NCBI GenBank assembly: GCA_947471985.1
Contig: CANIZL010000080.1
Coordinates: 1-32,669, forward strand
Origin: Verrucomicrobiota bacterium
GTDB taxonomy: Bacteria; Verrucomicrobiota; Verrucomicrobiia; Limisphaerales; UBA9464
DNA: 32,669 nucleotides
Reading direction: 5' to 3'
Positions 27,438 to 32,669 of the stretch are shown here, one piece after another (position 1 is the stretch's first letter; every line of letters begins with the position of its first letter). Made by a program: the position numbers and the translations under genes. The notes beneath the pieces are model-generated. The model was not told the DNA's origin. It saw nothing but the letters and a program-made list of their open reading frames with translations, and made no database searches.

Positions 27438-27514
27438 ACGCGCAAGGGGCCGGCCGGCGGGTGGAAACCAATCCACGAACGCCGGGGAATCTTGGCCGAG
27501 GGAGTGTCCTTCAT
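27434..27514 (-). CDS. Possible 26-aa leader ORF upstream of UbiA-like gene
   Basis: ATG 27514 opens a 26-codon frame (MKDTPSAKIPRRSWIGFHPP and six more residues) whose TGA overlaps the preferred UbiA-like ATG at 27437 as ATGA. It has no visible Shine-Dalgarno. It may be a leader peptide that couples translation into the UbiA-like gene, or a chance frame over an untranslated leader. Confidence 0.25.
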   Translation of the reverse strand: MKDTPSAKIPRRSWIGFHPPAGPLRV

Positions 27515-27551
27515 GGGGTAAGACTAGCGACGATTGCAGTGGGGTGGGACT

Positions 27552-27586
27552 ATTGAATTTTTTGCCGCCACATTGCGAAATTCAAT
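27552..27586. promoter_or_regulatory. 9-bp inverted repeat between exporter and UbiA-like genes
   Basis: ATTGAATTT at 27552-27560 pairs perfectly with AAATTCAAT at 27578-27586 across 17 nt. This AT-rich dyad stands out in GC-rich DNA and sits in the only sizeable gap inside the cluster, 25 nt past the exporter gene end and about 115 nt before the UbiA-like start. It could be an operator near a second promoter, or a structure at the end of the sulfotransferase-P450-exporter transcript. No repressor gene is visible in the window. Confidence 0.4.
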
Positions 27587-27610
27587 CGTCGCCGTGGAGG
27601 CGCCGGAGCT

Positions 27611-29167
27611 TTAGTGAGTGGCGCTCGCCAGCGGTGGCGCACCCAAGGCCGTCGGGACGGATTTCAGGTATCGGAAGGCGACCAGCGCGGCCAGGCCACA
27701 CAATCCGGCGGCGAGTTGGGCCACGCGTCGAAAGGCGTCCACAAAGGCGAGTTGGATGGAAGTTTTCACGTCGGCTTGATCTGCTGGCCGCAACTTCGAC
27801 GGCGGTTGTGCGTCCGCCATTTTCACCGCTTCCTGCTTTAGTAGGAGCCGCGCTTCCACGGGCAGGTTCAGGCGGGCGGTTCGGGCTTCGAGCGAACGTT
27901 CAAACGAAACCAGGGCGACCGGACCCAGTAGGGCGATGGCCAGGACTCCGGCGAGGCGCGTGAGTGTGCTATTGATGCCGGAGGCCAGTCCGAGCTGCCC
28001 GGGCGGAACGGCGCCGATTACGGCCGTGTTCAGCGGGGTGGCCGTCAATCCCAGTCCGGCCCCTACCAGCAGCAACCCGGGCAAAAAGGAACCTGCAAAA
28101 TCCGCCGGACCGCGGGTGATCCCCGGCCAGGTCAGTAACCAAAAGCCAGCACCGGTGACGAGCGATCCCAACGTCAGCGGCAGGCGCGGGCCGTGGCGAT
28201 CCACGAAGCGACCCGCAAAACGCGACAGCAGAATCAGTAGGGCCATCAAAGGTAGCTGACTCAGTCCGGCCAAGGCGGGATCATAGTGCTGCACCTGGAT
28301 GAGGTTCAGCGGCAGGAAAAACAACATGCCGTGGAAGGCCATGAAGAATAACAGGCTCACGCCGCTGGCGGCGGTGAGGGGTACCGAGCGAAACATTCCC
28401 AGCGGCAGCAGCGGATGTGGGGAGACCTGTTGCAGGCGCAGGAAAGCCAGCAGCGCAAGCACCCCGAGCACGACGGCGCCCCAGGTGAGAAAGCCGTTGT
28501 GGCCGGGCTTCGATCCTTGGATGAGTCCGTGAGTCAGGGCGGCGAGGCCGAGGGTGACCGTGATCGCCCCCCACCAATCCACCCGGGGCGCAGGCGACGC
28601 GGGTTGATCGGCCGGGGTTTTCCGCAGCAGGACCAGCAGGGCGAAAATCGCCAACGGCACATTGATGAAGAAAACCCACCGCCACAGGCCCGCGCGTGCC
28701 AGCAAGCCGCCCAGCACCGGCCCCGCTGCGGTGGCGAGGACACTGCAGGCCGACCAGGTCCCGATCGCCCGCCCCCGTTCCGCCGGGCCGAAGTAGGTGG
28801 AGATCATTGCCAGCGCTCCCGGAATCATCAAGGCACCGCCCACCCCTTGGGCCACCCGGGCGGCAATCAGCGCGTGGACTCCCGGTGCCAAGCCACAGGC
28901 CACCGAGGCCAGGATGAAAGCGAGGATGCCCGCGACAAAGACCCGCCGCCGTCCAAAGGCATCTCCCAGTCCGCCGCCCAGCAGTAGCAGGGCCGCGAGT
29001 GGGAGGGAGAATCCATTGGTCACCCAAAGTAGATCGGCCCCGCCGGCGCCGGTATCGGCCTGCAGGGCCGGGAGGGCGATGCTTAGGGCGGTGCCGTCGA
29101 TGAACACCATGCTGGACGCCAGCACGGAACTCACCAATACCCAGCGGGCCGTGGCCGTGGTCTTCAT
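27611..29167 (-). CDS. MFS drug/metabolite exporter, DHA2 (EmrB/QacA) type
   Basis: A 518-aa integral membrane protein with about 14 predicted transmembrane helices, as in the DHA2 proton-antiporter group. Family marks include ASSMVFIDGTALSIALPAL in helix 1, WVTNGFSLPLAALLLLGGGL, motif A as GDAFGRRRVF, ARVAQGVGGALMIPGAL and the antiporter motif C AAGPVLGGLLA. It is expected to pump a small hydrophobic or amphipathic compound out through the inner membrane. ATG 29167 overlaps the P450 stop as ATGA, so it is coupled to P450 and sulfotransferase, and the likely cargo is the product of this cluster. The loop at about 440-470 (MADAQPPSKLRPADQAD) before the last helix is normal for the group. Substrate is inference. 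Confidence 0.88.
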   Translation of the reverse strand: MKTTATARWVLVSSVLASSMVFIDGTALSIALPALQADTGAGGADLLWVTNGFSLPLAALLLLGGGLGDAFGRRRVFVAGILAFILASVACGLAPGVHALIAARVAQGVGGALMIPGALAMISTYFGPAERGRAIGTWSACSVLATAAGPVLGGLLARAGLWRWVFFINVPLAIFALLVLLRKTPADQPASPAPRVDWWGAITVTLGLAALTHGLIQGSKPGHNGFLTWGAVVLGVLALLAFLRLQQVSPHPLLPLGMFRSVPLTAASGVSLLFFMAFHGMLFFLPLNLIQVQHYDPALAGLSQLPLMALLILLSRFAGRFVDRHGPRLPLTLGSLVTGAGFWLLTWPGITRGPADFAGSFLPGLLLVGAGLGLTATPLNTAVIGAVPPGQLGLASGINSTLTRLAGVLAIALLGPVALVSFERSLEARTARLNLPVEARLLLKQEAVKMADAQPPSKLRPADQADVKTSIQLAFVDAFRRVAQLAAGLCGLAALVAFRYLKSVPTALGAPPLASATH

Positions 29168-30510
29168 CGGTGGAGCGTCATGGGCAAGCCGTGGCGGGTG
29201 CGCAGGGTGATGCCGGGCAGGGGTTCCACCGGATGCCCGGGCTGCCGGCGCAATTGATAGGTTTGCAAGATCTGGGAGAGGATCAGTTGTGCCTCCAACA
29301 TGGCAAATTCACTACCGATGCAAAACCGCGGTCCGGCACCGAAGGGCAGGTAAGCCTCAGGCACCGAGTGGGCGAATCGGGTGGGATCAAAACGTTCCGG
29401 CTGGTCCCAGAATTTTGGATGTCGATGGAGGACGTAGGGAGCCAACACCACGGTCGAGCCGGCCGACAGACGAAAGCCGCCGACCTCATCCTCGCTCACC
29501 ACCCGCCGTTCAATGATCCAAATCGGCGGAAAGAGGCGCATCGATTCCTGCAGCACGTGTTTTACGCCGGTCAGCCGCGGGAGATCCTCCAGCGTCGGGA
29601 CGCGGTTGCCGAGCGCCTCCCGAATTTCTCCGCGCAGACGCGTGGCCACTTCCGGATGTTCCGACAAGAGATGGAAGGTCCAGGTCAACGCATTGGCCGT
29701 GGTCTCGTGCCCCGCCAGCAGGAACGTCACCGTTTCATTGCGCAACTGTTCATCGGTGAAGCCCACGCCGGTCTCGCCGTCACGCACGCGCATCAAAGTG
29801 TCGAGCAGGTCGCGATCCGGCGCCGCGTCGGTGGCCCGCCGACGGTGCTCGGCGATGATCCGATAGACGACCTCATTGACGTCCCGCAGCGCCGCTTGAA
29901 AGCGGCGGTTCGTCGGGGTGGGGGCCCAGTCCGGCCAGTTAAAGATCCGGCCTAGTCGACCAAAAGTGTGCGGCAGAATGACGGCCATGGCGCGCTCCAG
30001 GGTGTCCGCGTCCGTTCCGACATCCGTGCTGAACAGTGTGCGGCCGACGATCGTGAAGGTGAGCCGCATCATTTCCCGGGCGATGTCGAGGGGCGCCGTG
30101 GCATCGGAGCGGGCCTGCCAACGTTGCACGAGTTCGGTAGTGGCGGTGGTCATCTGCCGCGCGTAACCGACCAGGTGCTGTCGATGGAAGGCGGGCTGGG
30201 CCAATCGACGTTGTCGCTGCCAAAACTCGCCATTGCTGGTCAGCAGGCTGTCGCCGGTTACCGACTTGATGAAACCGGCGCTGCGGGTGCGTTTGTCGAA
30301 ATTCTGGTGATGGGTCTGCAGCACATGCCGCACGTGATCCGGATGATTGAGCAGGTGGACGATTTGTGGGCCAAGGCGGAAGCGCACGACATCGCCAAAG
30401 TCGGCGGCCGACTGCCGCATCAATCCCAGCACGTCGCGACGGAAATCGGGCAGATTCCCCAGTAGCCAGTTGCCCCGGGGCCCGGGGGCCCGGCTTGGAG
30501 TGGGATTCAT
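29164..30510 (-). CDS. Cytochrome P450
   Basis: A 448-aa soluble cytochrome P450 that would insert oxygen into an organic substrate. The oxygen-activation I-helix motif AGHETT is at 266-271, ExxR at E322-R325 (ESMRL), and the heme-binding loop FGAGPRFCIG has its cysteine ligand at C397. The short proline-rich start (PSRAPGPRGNWLLGNLPDF) and the FWQRQRRLAQPAFHRQHL C-helix region resemble the CYP102/CYP110-like fatty acid and terpenoid hydroxylases, but the subfamily cannot be set by eye. No reductase domain is fused and no ferredoxin gene is adjacent, so redox partners must come from elsewhere. ATG 30510 lies 4 nt after the sulfotransferase stop. A hydroxyl made here could be the site for sulfonation; that is inference. 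Confidence 0.9.
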   Translation of the reverse strand: MNPTPSRAPGPRGNWLLGNLPDFRRDVLGLMRQSAADFGDVVRFRLGPQIVHLLNHPDHVRHVLQTHHQNFDKRTRSAGFIKSVTGDSLLTSNGEFWQRQRRLAQPAFHRQHLVGYARQMTTATTELVQRWQARSDATAPLDIAREMMRLTFTIVGRTLFSTDVGTDADTLERAMAVILPHTFGRLGRIFNWPDWAPTPTNRRFQAALRDVNEVVYRIIAEHRRRATDAAPDRDLLDTLMRVRDGETGVGFTDEQLRNETVTFLLAGHETTANALTWTFHLLSEHPEVATRLRGEIREALGNRVPTLEDLPRLTGVKHVLQESMRLFPPIWIIERRVVSEDEVGGFRLSAGSTVVLAPYVLHRHPKFWDQPERFDPTRFAHSVPEAYLPFGAGPRFCIGSEFAMLEAQLILSQILQTYQLRRQPGHPVEPLPGITLRTRHGLPMTLHR

Positions 30511-30514
30511 AAGA

Positions 30515-31648
30515 TTAGATCGGGTAGTTCCAAGTGGAGAAACTGCGGTGCCACTCGACGCGGACCCGTTGCCGCCAGGTTTCGGGGAGGTCCCCGAATT
30601 CGTTCTTCCGATAGTCGGAAAGCGAGGCGGTGTACCGCTCCAGGCGGGGACAAAATTGTTCGAACCCGGTCAGGTTCAATTGGCGGTAGAGCTTTTGCAT
30701 TTCGCCCACCGGATCCCGTTCCAGATCGGTAAAACGAACTTCATGGAAGCGTCCGGCCGGAATCAGTGGGCGTTCCTCAAAATAGGCGTCGTACAATGCC
30801 GTGTAGCGCCGCAGGATACGGTCTTCGATTTGGGAGACGTTCGGGCGCTGGAGGTAAGTGTGCCAGGTGGCGGTGTCGAAATAGTGCCGGAAGGATTGAA
30901 ACACCGTGTAGGGATCACGATGGATGTGGACAAAACGGGCGTCGGGGAACATCTCCAGCAGGAGGCGGATGCGGGCCGTATGGGGTGGCGATTTCAAGAC
31001 CAGCGGGCGCTGATACTTGAAGGTCAGTTTTTGGAGGAACCAGCGAAAGGCCGATTTCCAGGCCTCGACATCGGCCGGGGGTGCGTCCCGGAAGGTCAGG
31101 TAGCGATCGTAGTGGTCCTCCCGGCGGGGAAAACTGATTCCCAGATAGGGTGATCGGAGGCTGGTGAGAGCCGGGGCAAACTCCTCTTCCTGCGGGGATT
31201 GAAAATTCAGCGCCATGTTGTCCATGGGACGCCGGGAGGGCACGAGCCAGGCGAAACGACGCGAGTTAACGGCCTCGGTGCTGAGGAACGTCCGGGGATT
31301 GACCACCTGGTAGGTGTTGGCGAAGGCAAACTGGTCGGTGTCCTGAGCCAGCAGGTTGTGGAGATGGGTCGTTCCCGTCCGCCAATGACCCAGCACAAAG
31401 AGAGGCGCCTGCACGGTGGTGCCAGTCACCGCATCGTCGAATCGTCGCTCCTGTCGTTGCCCCCAGGAATTCATCAGGCTGGCGGCGGAGATAAAAGCCG
31501 CGCGATGCCAATAGACGGGATCGATGGCGAAGCGGTTTTCCTGCAGGAGCCGCCACCAGTCACCGAAAGTAATACCCGCCAGGTAATTGTGCTGGACGCT
31601 CCAGCGATGCTTCAAGGCGTGCGACATGAGGCTGACAAAGTCCGCCAC
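30515..31648 (-). CDS. PAPS-dependent sulfotransferase
   Basis: A 377-aa cytosolic-type sulfotransferase that would move a sulfo group from PAPS to a hydroxyl or amine. The 5'-phosphosulfate loop LGHWRTGTTHLHNLL begins near residue 86, and the 3'-phosphate motif is FVHIHRDPYTVFQSFRH with R244 and downstream serine. LKSPPHTARI before it is also typical of bacterial sulfotransferase family 3-like proteins. The start is GTG 31648; ATG 31627 (MSHALKHRW) is an alternative, and neither has a clear Shine-Dalgarno. It is the first gene of the minus-strand cluster, 4 nt ahead of the P450, which suggests hydroxylate-then-sulfonate tailoring. No PAPS synthesis genes are in the window. The substrate is unknown. 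Confidence 0.87.
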   Translation of the reverse strand: MADFVSLMSHALKHRWSVQHNYLAGITFGDWWRLLQENRFAIDPVYWHRAAFISAASLMNSWGQRQERRFDDAVTGTTVQAPLFVLGHWRTGTTHLHNLLAQDTDQFAFANTYQVVNPRTFLSTEAVNSRRFAWLVPSRRPMDNMALNFQSPQEEEFAPALTSLRSPYLGISFPRREDHYDRYLTFRDAPPADVEAWKSAFRWFLQKLTFKYQRPLVLKSPPHTARIRLLLEMFPDARFVHIHRDPYTVFQSFRHYFDTATWHTYLQRPNVSQIEDRILRRYTALYDAYFEERPLIPAGRFHEVRFTDLERDPVGEMQKLYRQLNLTGFEQFCPRLERYTASLSDYRKNEFGDLPETWRQRVRVEWHRSFSTWNYPI

Positions 31649-32018
31649 GCTGAGTCACTGGGCAGGTGGTGTCAATTCAGTGGGTGGCGGGCAATCGGCG
31701 GCAAAATGGGCCGATATGACTTCGGTGCCAGGTGATTATCCAGTGCCGCCAGATCGTGAGTGCCAGGTAATCTTTTTTGGGGCGCGGTGACAGACACGTG
31801 CGACTCCCGGTTCGGGGCGTCGACAAGATCCGATTCTATCGGTGCACGACGGATCGATTGCCTGTAGACGGTGCGCGGACTCCGTTGTCGGTTGAGTTAG
31901 GCAACGATTCCCCCCCAGACAGTTCCTCCAGTCCGCTCGGCAGCGTCCCGAAGAAGGGGCTTGGATGGACAGGCTACCGCGAACACCCCCGGGAGTGGAC
32001 GCCGTGGACGGGCGCCGA
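31649..32018. other. Intergenic region upstream of the biosynthetic cluster
   Basis: About 370 nt between the propeller gene's stop and the sulfotransferase start; the promoter for the cluster should be here. A short direct repeat is visible: GTGCCAGGTGAT near 31719 and GTGCCAGGTAAT near 31760. A TTGACA-like hexamer occurs on the minus strand about 20 nt before the start codon, too close for a normal promoter. No gene, RNA or clear terminator could be supported. Confidence 0.4.
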
Positions 32019-32524
32019 TCAGGGCTTCACCACCGCGCGAAACGACCGATGTTGTCGGGATTTTGTGGTGGTATCCTCAAAAGTTGAACCCAGTCCATTG
32101 ACTGGGCCGGTTTGCACGGCGGTCCATCCGCCGGGGGTCAGTTCAGAATTAGCCTGAACCTCCACCTTTGAGCCGCGGCTGTCGCCATCGAAGACCAGAT
32201 ACTTGGCATTGCCCCCGGCGGTCAAAGTTGCGAGGCCGAGCGGCATGCTGGGGCGGAGATTAAATGCGGTGAGATAGGGTTGGAAAATGCCGCCAACGGT
32301 GGCGAATTCCCCCCCTGCAATCAGGTACTCGGACCCGTAAGAGAGCGTGCGAACCTCCAGAGTCCCCGCCGTGCTGATTGCCGGGTTCCAAGGTGTGACC
32401 GCCGAACGGCTGAACGGGATTCCAGCGAGGTAATTGCGGAATTCACCGCCCGCAGCGAGGAAGCTGCCACCCGCATAGAGAACGTTGCCAGAGGCGGCCA
32501 CTGTATAGACCCGCACGGAGGCTA
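32019..32524 (-). pseudogene. 3' fragment of a beta-propeller-like surface protein gene, cut by an insertion element
   Basis: The fragment encodes repeats of the NVLYAGGSFLAAGGEFRNYL and SEYLIAGGEFATVGGIFQPYL kind, typical of large secreted proteins built from AGGxF propeller-like repeats. It ends with a beta-rich tail (SRGSKVEVQANSELTPGGW, then SFRAVVKP) of the sort found at verrucomicrobial protein C-termini. A GTG at 32516 would start the visible frame, but it falls inside a repeat, with no signal peptide or upstream start. Beyond about 32524 the DNA switches abruptly to the end of an IS630-like element. I read this as the C-terminal 165 or so residues of a longer gene whose 5' part is displaced to beyond the element. 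Function was probably at the cell surface. Confidence 0.65.
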
Positions 32525-32669
32525 GTGTAGTGTTTCACAAATAACTTTACTAACAACACCTTTTCGTGCCAATCTCCGGAATGGCTCGTCCAAAGCTCCC
32601 CATCGTTCTCTCCGACACCGACCGAACGGAACTGCTCCGTCGTACGAAGGCGCCCGCTTCGACCGTCCA
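32524..32669 (+). mobile_element. IS630-family insertion sequence, left end (partial)
   Basis: The propeller coding sequence breaks off at a TA near 32524, the target preferred by IS630/Tc1-type elements. It is followed by about 57 nt of AT-richer end sequence and then an IS630-like transposase start. The right end, terminal inverted repeats and TA duplication lie outside the window, so the exact boundary is inferred. Confidence 0.6.
32581..32669 (+). CDS. IS630-family transposase, N-terminal fragment (runs off right edge)
   Basis: ATG 32581 opens a frame reading MARPKLPIVLSDTDRTELLR then RTKAPASTV to the window edge, 29 full codons. This wording, with the ..L(T/S)..ER..L..RTKAP.. pattern, matches the beginning of the helix-turn-helix domain of IS630 transposases. 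Catalytic DDE residues would lie beyond the edge, so intactness cannot be judged. It reads away from the truncated propeller gene, as expected for an element inserted into it. Confidence 0.7.
   Translation, partial: MARPKLPIVLSDTDRTELLRRTKAPASTV

Noticed and set aside
31649-31720. TTGACA-like -35 box for the cluster promoter
   Set aside because: It lies about 20 nt from the start codon with no -10 element at a workable distance.

Overview
The window is about 32.7 kb of GC-rich (roughly 60-65%) bacterial DNA. The gene content points to the Planctomycetota-Verrucomicrobiota group, and I favour Verrucomicrobiota. It has PSD1-type proteins (DUF1549/DUF1553) paired with Tat-exported DUF1501 proteins, a formylglycine sulfatase, lamin-tail and 'AGGxF' propeller surface proteins with a verrucomicrobial-style C-terminus, and GTT-centred palindromes between genes. 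No rRNA, tRNA or CRISPR was seen, and the phylum assignment is inference.

Layout. (1) 1-2168, remnant zone: the start of a secreted lamin-tail protein runs off the left edge on the minus strand, followed by an AT-richer patch with an unrecognised 192-aa gene and a 62-codon N-terminal fragment of a type I restriction methyltransferase (hsdM). (2) 2169-14806, plus strand: PSD1, DUF1501, palindromic repeat, full-length PSD1 with an N-terminal c-type cytochrome motif, DUF1501, a 51-codon small ORF joined to both neighbours by ATGA overlaps, DUF1501 and sulfatase. These are envelope proteins, probably serving growth on sulfated polymers. (3) 14859-31648, minus strand: eleven recognisable genes, nearly all overlapping by 4 nt or separated by only a few nt. 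In transcription order they are sulfotransferase, cytochrome P450 and a DHA2-type exporter; then, after a 134-174 nt gap, a UbiA-family membrane transferase, a PEP-synthase-like phosphotransferase, an aminotransferase fused to an acyl-thioester reductase, a second phosphotransferase, a membrane-anchored NTF2-like protein, a BtaA/DUF3419 protein, a GNAT-like acyltransferase and an acyl-AMP ligase. (4) 31649-32669: a gap, the 3' end of a propeller surface-protein gene, and the left end of an IS630-family element whose insertion appears to have cut that gene.

The most interesting part is region 3. It has no polyketide synthase or NRPS module, yet it holds activation (acyl-AMP ligase), reduction plus amination (the fusion), two ATP-dependent phosphotransferases without a PEP domain, an aminocarboxypropyl transferase-like protein, an N-acyltransferase, a membrane UbiA enzyme, oxidation (P450), sulfonation (PAPS sulfotransferase) and export (MFS). 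My working model is a biosynthetic cluster for an amino- and phospho-modified lipid or lipid-like metabolite that may be hydroxylated, sulfonated and exported. Each enzyme family is read from sequence motifs. The product and the order of steps are inference.
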